A stretch of DNA of 64,000 nt from G020354025 sp964621455 (GCA_964621455.1 CAZULW010000005.1:1-64000); one strand, 5' to 3'. Positions 8,755 to 18,362 are shown, numbered from the stretch's first letter. Numbers and translations: made by a program. Notes: generated from the letters alone by a model not told the origin.

Positions 8755-9264
8755 GTGACCATTTCAAAACGGATCGCCCTGATTATTGTGCTCCCGGTCA
8801 TGATCGTCATCGCGATATTGGGATTGAGCGGGAAATCCGCTGGTATCGTTCAACCTGTCCCATTCAACCATAATTTGCATGTTGAAGAACTCGACCTGGA
8901 CTGCGTCGATTGCCATACCCAGGTCAGAAAACGCCCCAGAGCTACCCTCCCGATCATCGACATCTGCCAGGACTGCCACATGGAAGCCATAACAGATACT
9001 GATGTGGAAGAACAATTGCTGGCCTATGCTACCGAATCCCGAGAAATACCATGGCAGAGAATATACTCCGTTCCTGATCATGTGTACTTCTCTCACCGGC
9101 GTCACGTAACACTCGGGAATATTCCCTGTGAAACATGTCACGGTGACATCCGCCAGTTGACCGAACCGCAGAAATATCCTGTCATCGCTGTTACTATGGA
9201 CAGTTGCATGAGTTGCCACGAAGAACAACAGATAACCAATGATTGTCTGGCCTGCCACCGATGA
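8755..9264 (+). CDS. Pentaheme membrane-anchored cytochrome (QrcA/ActA-like)
   Basis: The protein has an N-terminal anchor helix followed by five CXXCH sites (CVDCH, CQDCH, CETCH, CMSCH, CLACH) with the PVPFNHNLHVEEL and VYFSHRRHV histidine patterns of c7-type and ActA/QrcA cytochromes. I prefer the GTG at 8755 (CAGGA seven bases upstream, leader VTISKRIALIIVLP, 169 residues). A GTG at 8698 would add 19 polar residues and has no ribosome site. Its stop overlaps the ATG of the MopB-type gene (ATGA). Gene order matches qrcABCD of sulfate reducers. Pentaheme content also matches ActA of alternative complex III. Confidence 0.83.
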   Translation: MTISKRIALIIVLPVMIVIAILGLSGKSAGIVQPVPFNHNLHVEELDLDCVDCHTQVRKRPRATLPIIDICQDCHMEAITDTDVEEQLLAYATESREIPWQRIYSVPDHVYFSHRRHVTLGNIPCETCHGDIRQLTEPQKYPVIAVTMDSCMSCHEEQQITNDCLACHR

Positions 9265-11759
9265 GCGATAACAAAATAAAAATCATCACTCGGAAGGAGT
9301 TCCTCAAGCTCACTGGATTGACAGTAGGCGGAATATCTGCAGGGTCTATACTTTTTTCCGAGCTTATGGCCGTACCCCAGAGACTTCTGGACACGGTATC
9401 CAAAGGACCGGGTAAGGAAACCTGGATAAACACGGTGTGTCGGCAATGTCCGGGAGGTTGTGGGATACGAGTTCGACGTATTGATGGTATTCCGGTTTAC
9501 ATTAAAGGGAATCCCATCTTCCCTGTGAACCGCGGTGGTGTCTGCCCGATGGCCCATGCATCCATGGAAGTACTCTTTAATCCGGATCGGGTGAAAAATC
9601 CCCTAAAGCGATCCGGATCAAAAGGCCACAATCAATGGGAAGAAACCGATTGGGACGCGGCTTTAACTTTTCTCACGAAAAGACTCCAATCATTGCGAGC
9701 CAACGGGGGGGCACACAAAATCGCGATGATCAACGGGGACGATTCCCCACTCATGAGGAGGTTGTGTCGGTTCTGGATGGAAGCCATTGGATCACCTAAT
9801 TATTTTGAAGACGAAAATCTAATCTCCAACTCCGTGGCTGTTCAGCTTTCCCACGGGGTGGATTTGACCCCTGCCTATGATTTGTCCAATAGTCGCTACA
9901 TCCTGAACTTCGGCAGCAATTTCCTCGAAGAGGGTCAATCCCCTGTCTACCACCAGCAAATCTTCGGGAATTTGATGAAAGCGGATACCGGGTCCGACGC
10001 GATCCTCGTTCACATCGACTCGAGGATCAATCTCACTGCGTCGAATGCTGACAGATGGATTCCGATCCGGCCCGGAACGTATGGGGCTCTCGCCCTGGGG
10101 ATTGCGTATGTACTTATCATCGATCGTCTGTATGACACGGATTTTATCAGAAACCAAACATTCGGATTTGGAGGCTACAAGGATGAGGTTGACCGGGAAC
10201 ATATGGGATTCGAAGCATTCGTCCGGGCAAACTACTACCCGGAGAAGGTGTCTGAGATCACCGGGATTCCGGCCGAGACAATCTTAGAGCTGGGAGAAGA
10301 ATTCGGCACCCACCAGTCCGCTATCGCCATCTCCGATGATGCATCCAAATACGCCACTAACGGCAGTTTTACCCAGTGGGCGGTATACTGTTTGAACGCA
10401 TTGGTCGGGAATATTCAGAAGAAGGGCGGTATCTACTTTTCGCTGCCTGTTCCTGAATTCGAATTTCCCAAACTGCAATCGGGTTCCAGAACCAGGCAAT
10501 CCTTATCTGAACCGCGAGTGGGTTCAGACAGCGGTCCCCCCTCCCCTTTCGGGGATATCACTGTTGATCAATTCGCGGAGGCAATAGTATCGGGCGAAGC
10601 AGGCCTGATCGACACGCTATTCATAATCAACTCCAACCCTGCTTTCCACTTGAGACAAAAAGAAACTTTTGTCCAGGCACTTCATAAAATCGAGAATGTT
10701 GTCTATCTGGGAATTTTCCAGGACGAAACTGCTAAACACTGTGACTTTATTCTCCCTGATCATTCGTACCTGGAGAAGACAGACATCAGTGGACCCCTAC
10801 CTGGGTTGATGTTCAACCATGTAGGTTTGCAGCAGCCGGTCATACAGCCCCTGTTCAACACCAGGCAATCAGGCGATGTTCTCTTGGAACTTGGCAGACC
10901 TCTGCTTGGATCTGACGTTACACCGTGGAAATCTTACCAAGCACTCGTTCAAAAGAACTTCGAAATCATATATGACTCTGGAGAAGGCGCGATAATTTCC
11001 GAGTCAACTGGTGCCGAGTGGCTTATGTACATGAAAGAAAGGGGCTGGACATTACAGCAGTATGCAACATTCAAATCGTTCCAGAACCTGCTGGCAAAGA
11101 ATGGCGGTTGGTGGAATCCTGCTCCACCAACGCTGACCGCAAAAGAAATGTACAAGACAACCTCCGGAATGTTCGAATTCGTCTCATCGACCTTGGAGCA
11201 TAGACTGAACGAGATCTCAAAATCTGTCGACGGAAAATCCCCTAGGGAGAAGCTGGATCGACTCCTCACCCGTCTGCAAATCGCCGCACGTGGAGATCAT
11301 TTACTGGTACCACATCATGAAGAGCCCATTACCCAGGGCAAGACCGAAGAGTTCCCGTTGATACTTACCACCTCACAACTCATGACAAACCGGGACGGAA
11401 AGGGCGCATCCCAACCTTCTCTGCTGGAAATGGTGGGCGTTCAGGTGGGGAGATATTGGGATTCCTGGGTAGAGATCAACCCGCTTACAGCCAGAACATA
11501 TGGACTGCATGACCGGGAACCGGCCTGGATTGAATCAACACGAGGAGGGGTTCGGGCCGTGGTGCGTTTATTCCCGGGAATCCGTCCGGGGGTGGTGCAT
11601 CTGCACCTGGGACTGGGACACACTTCCTATGGCCGTTTTGGTACCGATATCGGTGTGAACGTCACTGATGTTATCGAAAATAACATCGACATGTTATCAA
11701 ACATACCAGCACTAAACGGAACCCGCGTCAAGGTGAGCAGGATCGTCAGGAACGTGTGA
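9261..11759 (+). CDS. MopB-family (molybdopterin oxidoreductase-like) subunit, QrcB/ActB-like
   Basis: An 832-residue member of the complex iron-sulfur molybdoenzyme superfamily. A leader (TRKEFLKLTG then a hydrophobic stretch) resembles a Tat signal with RK for RR. A [4Fe-4S] motif C-x2-C-x3-C-x27-C follows (CRQCPGGC ... GGVC). In the segment where a Cys or Sec molybdenum ligand usually sits (after GSPNYF, about residues 180-200) I see LISNSVAVQLSHG, with no Cys or Sec. That is compatible with the cofactor-free QrcB/ActB group, although Ser could serve as in DMSO reductase. The start is the ATG overlapping the upstream stop; an earlier TTG (9243) is unlikely. It is coupled to the FeS gene one base downstream. 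Confidence 0.85.
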   Translation: MSDNKIKIITRKEFLKLTGLTVGGISAGSILFSELMAVPQRLLDTVSKGPGKETWINTVCRQCPGGCGIRVRRIDGIPVYIKGNPIFPVNRGGVCPMAHASMEVLFNPDRVKNPLKRSGSKGHNQWEETDWDAALTFLTKRLQSLRANGGAHKIAMINGDDSPLMRRLCRFWMEAIGSPNYFEDENLISNSVAVQLSHGVDLTPAYDLSNSRYILNFGSNFLEEGQSPVYHQQIFGNLMKADTGSDAILVHIDSRINLTASNADRWIPIRPGTYGALALGIAYVLIIDRLYDTDFIRNQTFGFGGYKDEVDREHMGFEAFVRANYYPEKVSEITGIPAETILELGEEFGTHQSAIAISDDASKYATNGSFTQWAVYCLNALVGNIQKKGGIYFSLPVPEFEFPKLQSGSRTRQSLSEPRVGSDSGPPSPFGDITVDQFAEAIVSGEAGLIDTLFIINSNPAFHLRQKETFVQALHKIENVVYLGIFQDETAKHCDFILPDHSYLEKTDISGPLPGLMFNHVGLQQPVIQPLFNTRQSGDVLLELGRPLLGSDVTPWKSYQALVQKNFEIIYDSGEGAIISESTGAEWLMYMKERGWTLQQYATFKSFQNLLAKNGGWWNPAPPTLTAKEMYKTTSGMFEFVSSTLEHRLNEISKSVDGKSPREKLDRLLTRLQIAARGDHLLVPHHEEPITQGKTEEFPLILTTSQLMTNRDGKGASQPSLLEMVGVQVGRYWDSWVEINPLTARTYGLHDREPAWIESTRGGVRAVVRLFPGIRPGVVHLHLGLGHTSYGRFGTDIGVNVTDVIENNIDMLSNIPALNGTRVKVSRIVRNV

Positions 11760-11760
11760 T

Positions 11761-12444
11761 ATGTTTACCTGGGGTATGATCATCGATTTGAACAAATGTA
11801 CCGGCTGTGCCGCCTGTGTATCCGCATGTCGATTGGAGAACAACGTCACGAATGTAGGACCTGAGCAGTCACAGCTGGGGAGGGCCACATTCTGGATGGA
11901 CATTCTTGAGGTGGTGGAAGGAGAATATCCCAATGTCCATGTCCAGTACATACCGAGGCCCTGTTTCCACTGCGAAAATCCACCCTGCACAAAGGTTTGC
12001 CCCGTCAGAGCCACCTACAAGAACGATGAAGGACTGGTGGCCCAGATCTACTATCGCTGTATCGGCTGTCGATACTGTATGGTCGCCTGTCCATATGCCG
12101 TGAAGTCCTTCAACTGGTACGAGCCCAATCGACCCGAGGAGTTTCAGCAGATCTGCAATCCCGATGTGAGTAGGCGGATGAAAGGAGTAGTGGAAAAATG
12201 CTCTTTCTGTAACCATCGGCTTCAGATTGCCAGAGAAACTTCACGTTATGAGTCACGGGAATTGCGCGAGGAGGACTTCCAGCCTGCGTGTGTGGAAGCT
12301 TGCCCCACATCGGCGATTGTATTTGGCGATCTGGAAAATGAACAGCATGCGGTGTATCGCTTAAAGACGTCGCACCGTGCCTTCAAAATGTATGAAGAAC
12401 TGGGCACTGAGCCGAAAGTGATCTACCTGTCTAAGGAAGACTGA
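11761..12444 (+). CDS. Four-cluster FeS subunit (QrcC/ActB C-terminal-like)
   Basis: A 227-residue ferredoxin-type subunit without a leader peptide, with cysteine groups CTGCAACVSAC, CFHCENPPCTKVC, CIGCRYCMVAC and CSFCNH...C, the usual four-cluster wire of NrfC/QrcC/PsrB proteins. It starts one base after the MopB gene and ends one base before the NrfD gene, so all three are surely one complex. In alternative complex III this domain is fused to the MopB domain; here, as in Qrc, they are separate. It carries electrons between the quinone site of the NrfD subunit and the cytochrome. Confidence 0.9.
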   Translation: MFTWGMIIDLNKCTGCAACVSACRLENNVTNVGPEQSQLGRATFWMDILEVVEGEYPNVHVQYIPRPCFHCENPPCTKVCPVRATYKNDEGLVAQIYYRCIGCRYCMVACPYAVKSFNWYEPNRPEEFQQICNPDVSRRMKGVVEKCSFCNHRLQIARETSRYESRELREEDFQPACVEACPTSAIVFGDLENEQHAVYRLKTSHRAFKMYEELGTEPKVIYLSKED

Positions 12445-12445
12445 T

Positions 12446-13789
12446 ATGACCCTGAGTAAATTCAGGAACGATCCCGATTACCTTCTTTATCAACCCGTCC
12501 TTGAAAGGGGTCGGGGGGCCTATCTGCTAGGCGGCGCACTCCTGGTGATCTTCATCTGGACCATGTATATGTACAGTATACAGATCCGCGAGGGGCTGGG
12601 GGTAACAGGATTGAATCGGCCCATCTCATGGGGATTCTATATCGTCAACTTTGTATTCTTCATCGGGATCAGTCACGCCGGAACACTTATTTCCGCCATC
12701 TTGCGTCTTTCTAATGCTGAGTGGCGAAGACCCATCACCCGCATGGCCGAAGTCATAACGGCCATTGTTCTGGCTATCGGCGGGCTGCATCCCATCATTG
12801 ATCTGGGAAGACCTGACCGGATGTTGGATCTTATTTACTACGGCAGGCTTCAGTCCCCGCTTCTATGGGACATAACAGCCATCACCTGTTATTTCACCGC
12901 CAGCACTATCTATCTCTATCTGCCCATGATTCCCGATATTGCCCGTCTCCGAGATATGGGTGCACGACCTGAATGGCTGTACAAGTTCATGTCCTGGGGA
13001 TGGACGGGAACCGAGCCACAAAAGAAAATCCTTGAACGAGCCATCTCAATTCTCATGGTCATGATCATCCCCATCGCAATCTCCGTCCATACCGTCATAT
13101 CCTTCATCTTTTCCATGACTTTGCAGCCCGGTTGGCACAGTACCATTTTTGGACCATACTTTGTAGTGGGGGCCATCTTTTCAGGGATTGCAGCCATCCT
13201 CCTGATAATGATTGTATGTCGAAAGGTTTTCCACCTTGAGGGATATCTCAAACAAATCCACTTTCAGTATCTCAGCACCCTCCTGCTCGTTATGTCACTG
13301 TTGTGGCTCTACTTCACCTTCTCCGAATACCTTACCGGCGTTTATGGACACGAGCCACACGAGATGACAATAATCCTTTACAAATTCACCGGGGACTACT
13401 GGCCGATCTTCTGGGGTATGATTCTGTGCAATTTCGTGATTCCCGTCACTATTCTGAGCAACAAGAAACTCAAGACAATCACCGGAATCTTCGTTGCCAG
13501 CACTGCTGTGATCGTGGGCATGTGGCTTGAAAGGCTGAACATTGTGGTACCCTCGCTGGCTAACCCACGTCTGCCGATGCCACCTCAAATCTATCTTCCT
13601 ACCCTTGTAGAATGGGCCTTGTTCCTTGCAGGATTAACGTTTTTTGCCCTTGTATTTCTTCTGTTTTCCAAGTTTTTCCCGGTTATTTCCGTCTGGGAAA
13701 TTCAGGAAGGCCGAAAAGAAGGAATGAAGACCGTGAAAGAACGCATTGCCAGTTATCAACCTGATACAACTACCCAATTCGAGGATTAA
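12446..13789 (+). CDS. NrfD-type membrane subunit (QrcD/ActC-like)
   Basis: A 447-residue integral membrane protein of the NrfD family with about ten helices. Family features include GINRPISWGFYIVNF-like text near residue 50 (here TGLNRPISWGFYIVN) and the ISHAGTLISAILR segment, which are typical of the longer ActC/QrcD type and distinguish it from the shorter PsrC type encoded at 7303. A ten-helix NrfD of this kind holds the quinol-binding site of Qrc and ACIII. It sits immediately after the FeS subunit and just before a small membrane protein gene. Confidence 0.9.
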   Translation: MTLSKFRNDPDYLLYQPVLERGRGAYLLGGALLVIFIWTMYMYSIQIREGLGVTGLNRPISWGFYIVNFVFFIGISHAGTLISAILRLSNAEWRRPITRMAEVITAIVLAIGGLHPIIDLGRPDRMLDLIYYGRLQSPLLWDITAITCYFTASTIYLYLPMIPDIARLRDMGARPEWLYKFMSWGWTGTEPQKKILERAISILMVMIIPIAISVHTVISFIFSMTLQPGWHSTIFGPYFVVGAIFSGIAAILLIMIVCRKVFHLEGYLKQIHFQYLSTLLLVMSLLWLYFTFSEYLTGVYGHEPHEMTIILYKFTGDYWPIFWGMILCNFVIPVTILSNKKLKTITGIFVASTAVIVGMWLERLNIVVPSLANPRLPMPPQIYLPTLVEWALFLAGLTFFALVFLLFSKFFPVISVWEIQEGRKEGMKTVKERIASYQPDTTTQFED

Positions 13790-13791
13790 TA

Positions 13792-14070
13792 GTGCCCGAC
13801 CAAACGAAAACACCACGGTACATATTCATTATGCAGGTAACGAGCCTAGGCTTTATGTGGATTTTCGTGGGCGCAATCACATGGTGGATATTTAGACTCA
13901 TCACGGTTTCCCTGGAACTCCGCGATGCTCCCGATGCCTCCGTTGGAATTAGTATCGTCGTCATACCCGTCTTTCTGATCATAGCCAGTGTACTGACATA
14001 TGTCTTTGTCGGCCTTCAGCGTAATCGAAGCACTGATGAGACGCAGTCTGAAACAAAGGATGAACAATGA
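13792..14070 (+). CDS. Small two-helix membrane protein
   Basis: A 92-residue protein starting at GTG two bases after the NrfD gene stop. Two hydrophobic helices (about residues 11-35 and 49-74) are joined by a short acidic loop (ELRDAPDAS), and the tail is charged (STDETQSETKDEQ). I do not recognise a family. Its place between the NrfD and cytochrome genes is where ACIII clusters carry actD, but it lacks the DUF3341 features and is much shorter. It is likely an accessory subunit. It overlaps the next gene by 4 bases. Confidence 0.75.
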   Translation: MPDQTKTPRYIFIMQVTSLGFMWIFVGAITWWIFRLITVSLELRDAPDASVGISIVVIPVFLIIASVLTYVFVGLQRNRSTDETQSETKDEQ

Positions 14071-15296
14071 TAAATCGTGGCCCCAGATCATTTTTTCTTC
14101 GTTTAAAAACGGTTTCGCTCATTCTGAGCATGATTCTGCTGGCCATCGTTTCCATCTCTCTATACGCACAGGGAATTTCTGGAAGCAGTTCCGCCGATCA
14201 GGACCAGCTTCCATTCAATCCCATATCCGGGCGCATAATATTCGAAGAGAAGGGGTGCCTCGAATGCCACGCCATCGATGGATACGGCGGCCGAGTCGGG
14301 CCAGACCTTGGCCGGGAGAAATTTTTCGGGAGTTTCTACGACCTGGCTTCCAGATTATGGAATCACGCCCCTCAGATGGCTATCCAGTCGGATTTCCTGG
14401 ATAAGGAATGGCCCAGTCTGACAACCAATGAGCTGGATCAATTGGTCAGCTACATATTTTATCTCCGCTACCTGGGTGAACCGGGCAATGTGTCCATGGG
14501 AAAAAGGCTGATTGAGACAAAAGGGTGTCTGAATTGTCACAGCATTGGGGATCAGGGTTCCTCCGACGGCATTGCCCTGGATCAGTTAAAGGAATACGCC
14601 TCGCCGCTGTATATCGCCCAGGTTATTTGGAATCATGGACCCGCAATGCAGGAACAGATGGTCACCATGGGGGTTGAGCGTCCCACTTTTGATGATAATG
14701 ATATCACGCATCTAAGCGCGTACCTTAGGGAATCCAGTCGAGGTCAACCCTCCGGCCGTCAGTACATGTCTCCGGGAAACCCGCAAGCAGGTGCGCTTCT
14801 ATTCACGTCAGTAGGATGTTCTTATTGCCATGCCATAGATGCTGGCAAACCCTCTCAGGGGGCAAGATTGAGTGAGATGAACCTCCATCGCAGTGTTACC
14901 GCTATTGCCGGCACCATGTGGAATCACGGCAATATAATGGGGGAAGCAATGGAAGCGGAAGGTATCAAATGGCCCACATTTGAAGGATCTGAGATGGCGG
15001 ACCTGATTGCCTACCTCTATTTCTCAGATTACCAGATATCTCCTGGAGATCCAGAATTGGGTCAGCAGGTTTTTAAAGGTAAATCGTGTGCCGCGTGTCA
15101 CGGCAAGAGGGAAACTCATGAATTCACCTGGGCAACATTTCCAGGACAACCTACCGATCTGATTACAACCATGTGGAACCATGTGCCATATATGCGCGAA
15201 TTGACTGTTACAAAGAACATCCCGTGGCCTGAGTTAACCGCAGAGGACTTTCAGAACCTGTACGCTTACCTGATTCACTGGGTTTCGAAGAACTAG
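14067..15296 (+). CDS. Tetra-domain class I cytochrome c
   Basis: A 409-residue protein with a signal anchor (residues 13-35) and four tandem class I cytochrome c domains of about 90 residues, each with one CXXCH (CLECH, CLNCH, CSYCH, CAACH). Every domain also has a WNH-x-x-x-M/WNHxPxM motif (LWNHAPQM, IWNHGPAM, MWNHGNIM, MWNHVPYM) that probably supplies the Met axial ligand. ACIII clusters usually end with a mono-heme actE; this looks like a fourfold internal duplication of such a carrier. It is the last gene of the Qrc/ACIII-like operon and a likely electron acceptor for the complex. Confidence 0.85.
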   Translation: MINRGPRSFFLRLKTVSLILSMILLAIVSISLYAQGISGSSSADQDQLPFNPISGRIIFEEKGCLECHAIDGYGGRVGPDLGREKFFGSFYDLASRLWNHAPQMAIQSDFLDKEWPSLTTNELDQLVSYIFYLRYLGEPGNVSMGKRLIETKGCLNCHSIGDQGSSDGIALDQLKEYASPLYIAQVIWNHGPAMQEQMVTMGVERPTFDDNDITHLSAYLRESSRGQPSGRQYMSPGNPQAGALLFTSVGCSYCHAIDAGKPSQGARLSEMNLHRSVTAIAGTMWNHGNIMGEAMEAEGIKWPTFEGSEMADLIAYLYFSDYQISPGDPELGQQVFKGKSCAACHGKRETHEFTWATFPGQPTDLITTMWNHVPYMRELTVTKNIPWPELTAEDFQNLYAYLIHWVSKN

Positions 15297-15565
15297 GTTA
15301 CTACAAGGAGGATCACATTTATTCTATTTTCCAGGCTATCCAAGGCTAGTGATGGAGGCCTTTCGCCAAGATACCGGTGAAATAGTGGGCATAGCGTGAA
15401 GGTATGCGGCGAATTCTCAGTACATAAAAGAGATCGGGAACTGAATCAACGATTGACTACCGCAGAGATTCCCTACAGAAATCGCCCGTACTCCGTCATT
15501 GACTACTTGGGAAATTTATTACAAACTTTGCTCCTCCCGTTATGGGTGAAAGAGCAGGAGATAGA

Positions 15566-16048
15566 ATGAAGGACAGTGAGACAATCGCGAACACCGCACC
15601 CGATTCCGATACTACCCTCTCGCGGCGGCGCCTGCTAACATGGTTCCTCGGTTTTGGTGTCATTGGCTGGCTGGGTAGTACGCTGTATCCGGTGGTCAGA
15701 TTTCTCATACCGCCCGAAGTCGGTGAGGCCAAGGTCTCTTCTATGAAAGTTGGAATGCTCACCGATCAGTGGGAGAAACCTTTTCGGATCATACAATTCG
15801 GTCGCACGCCGGTCATGCTCTTCAAAGACGGCCAGGGGACCTATCGGGCTCTGGCAGCCACCTGTACCCACCTAGCCTGCATTGTCCAGTATAGGCAGGA
15901 GGACAACATCGTCTGGTGCGCCTGCCACAACGGCAAGTTCGATCTGTCCGGCAAGGTCATCTCCGGCCCGCCTCCCGATGCCCTGGAAGGCTACGATGTC
16001 AATATCACCGACAACGGCGAGATCTGGATCTCGCGGAGGCAGACATAG
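15566..16048 (+). CDS. Rieske [2Fe-2S] protein of a cytochrome bc complex
   Basis: A 160-residue Rieske subunit. The twin-arginine leader SRRRLLTWFLG (residues 19-29) runs into the membrane anchor. Cluster boxes are CTHLAC (Cys100, His102) and CACHNG (Cys118, His121), with Cys105 and Cys120 placed for the usual disulfide. GPPPDALEGYDV near the end matches the conserved Pro loop. The start is set at 15566 because CAGGAG lies five bases upstream; the earlier ATG at 15542 has none. It lies two bases before the cytochrome b gene. About 270 bases upstream are gene-free and probably contain the promoter of this operon. Confidence 0.95.
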   Translation: MKDSETIANTAPDSDTTLSRRRLLTWFLGFGVIGWLGSTLYPVVRFLIPPEVGEAKVSSMKVGMLTDQWEKPFRIIQFGRTPVMLFKDGQGTYRALAATCTHLACIVQYRQEDNIVWCACHNGKFDLSGKVISGPPPDALEGYDVNITDNGEIWISRRQT

Positions 16049-16050
16049 CT

Positions 16051-17121
16051 ATGGCAAGGCTCTCAAACTGGTTTGAAGACCGGTACAATCTACGACCGCT
16101 CATTGAGTTTCTGAAGAAAAAGCAGGTTCCCATGGGGCGGGGCTGGTATTGGTCATATATGGGAGGTGTGGCCCTATTCTTGTGTGCCATCCAGTTGGCT
16201 TCAGGAATCCTGCTGCTCATGTACTACAAGGCCAGCGCCAACGAAGCGTACGAATCGATCCGGTTTATCACTTCCAAGGTACAATTCGGCTGGCTGATTC
16301 GTAATATCCATAGTTGGTCGGCTAACCTTCTGCTGCTGGTGGCCTTTCTCCACATGTTCTCGGTATTTTTCCAGCGTGCCTACCGCCAGCCCCGCGAGCT
16401 GACCTGGGTAACCGGGATGATACTTGGCCTGTTGTGCATGGCTTTTGGCTTCAGTGGTTACTTACTCCCCTGGAACGAGTTGGCTTTTTTCGCTACTAAG
16501 GTGGGTACCGAGATTGCGGGCGCCGTTCCCCTGGTGGGCAAGGCCATTATGATTGTTCTCCGGGGCGGTGAGGGGATCACCGGCGCTACCCTGCCGCGCT
16601 TTTTCGGTTTCCACGTGGCCATCCTACCAGCCGTGTTCGTGGTGTTTCTCACTATCCATCTGGTGTTCATCCAGCTGCAAGGTATGCACGAGCCCAAATC
16701 CTGGGCCGAGACACCCCCGAAAAAACGGCGTTCCATGCCCTTTTTTCCCCATTTCATGCTCCGCGATGTTCTTCTCTGGCTGATCGTTCTGAATATCGTG
16801 GCCGTTTTCGCTGTTTTTTTCCCGTGGGAACTGGGTTCCAAGGCCGATCTCTTCGCCCCGGCCCCAGCGAACATCAGGCCCGAGTGGTACTTCGTATTCA
16901 TGTTTCAGACCCTCAAATTCATCCCCCCCCATGTCCTGGGTATCGAGGGCGAGGTGATCGGTATTCTGGGCTTCATGGCAGGTATCCTGGTCTGGCTGAT
17001 TGTTCCCTTCATCGACCTCAAGGACGATGAGAAGCGCTATCGAATGTTGATACGTATCGGTATCGGAGTCATAGTGGTGGTCTATATAGCCGCCATGACC
17101 GTATGGGGGTATATGGTATGA
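16051..17121 (+). CDS. Cytochrome b, full length (b6 plus subunit IV fused)
   Basis: A 356-residue cytochrome b with two bis-histidine heme sites: His pairs separated by 13 residues (IHSWSANLLLLVAFLHM) and 14 residues (FHVAIL...TIHLV), the 14 being typical of b6f-like and many bacterial forms. The Qo-site PEWY motif (RPEWYFVFMFQTLKF) is intact. At about 356 residues it contains both the b6-like and subunit IV-like halves. The ATG follows the Rieske stop after two bases, and the stop overlaps the next ATG (ATGA). The stretch 15916-16050 in the same frame is Rieske sequence read out of frame. Confidence 0.95.
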   Translation: MARLSNWFEDRYNLRPLIEFLKKKQVPMGRGWYWSYMGGVALFLCAIQLASGILLLMYYKASANEAYESIRFITSKVQFGWLIRNIHSWSANLLLLVAFLHMFSVFFQRAYRQPRELTWVTGMILGLLCMAFGFSGYLLPWNELAFFATKVGTEIAGAVPLVGKAIMIVLRGGEGITGATLPRFFGFHVAILPAVFVVFLTIHLVFIQLQGMHEPKSWAETPPKKRRSMPFFPHFMLRDVLLWLIVLNIVAVFAVFFPWELGSKADLFAPAPANIRPEWYFVFMFQTLKFIPPHVLGIEGEVIGILGFMAGILVWLIVPFIDLKDDEKRYRMLIRIGIGVIVVVYIAAMTVWGYMV

Positions 17122-18362
17122 AGCGGCACCTGACTGTTCTCCTGGGGCTGGCCTGCCTGGTGGCAGTAGCCCGATCACAGGGAATTGAGCAAAGTGGATG
17201 TGTGGGGTGTCATCTTGAGCAGGACCCACCCTATTCCACCCCGGCGGAGACCTTCGAGTCCGATGTCCACGGTCAGGCGGGATTCACCTGCGAAGTCTGT
17301 CACGGCGGCGACCCGGAGGCCTGGGACTATGATGAAGCCAAGGACCCGGCGCGGGGCTTCATCGGCATTCCCGTCGGCCGACAGGTGGTGGAAGTCTGTG
17401 GCCGATGCCATGCCGATCCAGATTTGATACGCCGGTACAATCCCAACCTCCCCACCGACCAGATAGCCAAGTACTGGACCAGCGGCCATGGCAAGAGTCT
17501 TATGCAGGGTAATACCGAGGTCGCCCAATGCGCCTCCTGCCACGGGACCCACGCCATCAAGCGCAGCGACGATCCCGGTTCACCGGTTTATCACAACAAC
17601 GTCGCCAATACCTGCGGCGAATGCCACGCTAATCCTTTACTGATGAACAAGTTTGATATCAATTCTCAAGTTGTCGCACAATACCGTGGCAGCGTTCACG
17701 GTACAGCGCTGTTGCTGCACGGAGATGTTGCGGCTCCCACCTGTAACGATTGCCACGGAAACCACGGTGCCGCACCCCCGGAAGTCGGCTCTATTCAGGA
17801 AGTCTGTGGTGCCTGCCACGTCAATAACCAGACCCTGTACAATCAGACCAAGATGGGAAAAATGTTTTCCACCAAGGGTATGCACGGCTGCGTGGTTTGC
17901 CATACAGCCCACGATATACAACCACCCAATGACAGCATGATCAGCGCTGATCCGGGTGGTGTCTGTGGCCGTTGTCATCAGCCTAGCGATCCAGGAGCTA
18001 TCCAGGCAGGGCAAATGCGTTCCCTCCTCGACAGTCTAAACAATGCCTTGGTGGAAGCCAATCGAGCACTTGATGAAGCAGAAAACCGTGGGCTTGAGGT
18101 AGAAGACTTACTGTTTGATCTCCAGACCGCCACCTCCTTCATGATTCACTCCCGGACGAAGGTTCACACTTATGAGGCCAATAAGATCAGGGAAGAAGTA
18201 GAGCCGGGCCTGGAACTTGTGTCGAATATTGTGCACGGAGTAAGCTTGCTCATGCACGATTTCAGGATGCGAAAGGTCGGCCTTGGCATCGCCACCATTT
18301 TCATCAGCTTCCTGGCCCTGGTTCTTTACCTCTACATTCGCACCCTCGATAAAAGTCAGTAA
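17118..18362 (+). CDS. Nonaheme cytochrome c of the bc complex, C-terminally anchored
   Basis: A 414-residue protein with a signal peptide, nine CXXCH sites (CVGCH, CEVCH, CGRCH, CASCH, CGECH, CNDCH, CGACH, CVVCH, CGRCH) in the first 300 residues, then a long helical region (about 300-375) and one C-terminal membrane helix (about 385-405). It starts inside the cytochrome b stop (ATGA), so it is a fixed partner of the Rieske/cytochrome b pair and takes the place of cytochrome c1. Multiheme replacements of c1 are known in several anaerobic phyla. The helical segment may pack against the membrane subunits. Confidence 0.88.
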   Translation: MKRHLTVLLGLACLVAVARSQGIEQSGCVGCHLEQDPPYSTPAETFESDVHGQAGFTCEVCHGGDPEAWDYDEAKDPARGFIGIPVGRQVVEVCGRCHADPDLIRRYNPNLPTDQIAKYWTSGHGKSLMQGNTEVAQCASCHGTHAIKRSDDPGSPVYHNNVANTCGECHANPLLMNKFDINSQVVAQYRGSVHGTALLLHGDVAAPTCNDCHGNHGAAPPEVGSIQEVCGACHVNNQTLYNQTKMGKMFSTKGMHGCVVCHTAHDIQPPNDSMISADPGGVCGRCHQPSDPGAIQAGQMRSLLDSLNNALVEANRALDEAENRGLEVEDLLFDLQTATSFMIHSRTKVHTYEANKIREEVEPGLELVSNIVHGVSLLMHDFRMRKVGLGIATIFISFLALVLYLYIRTLDKSQ

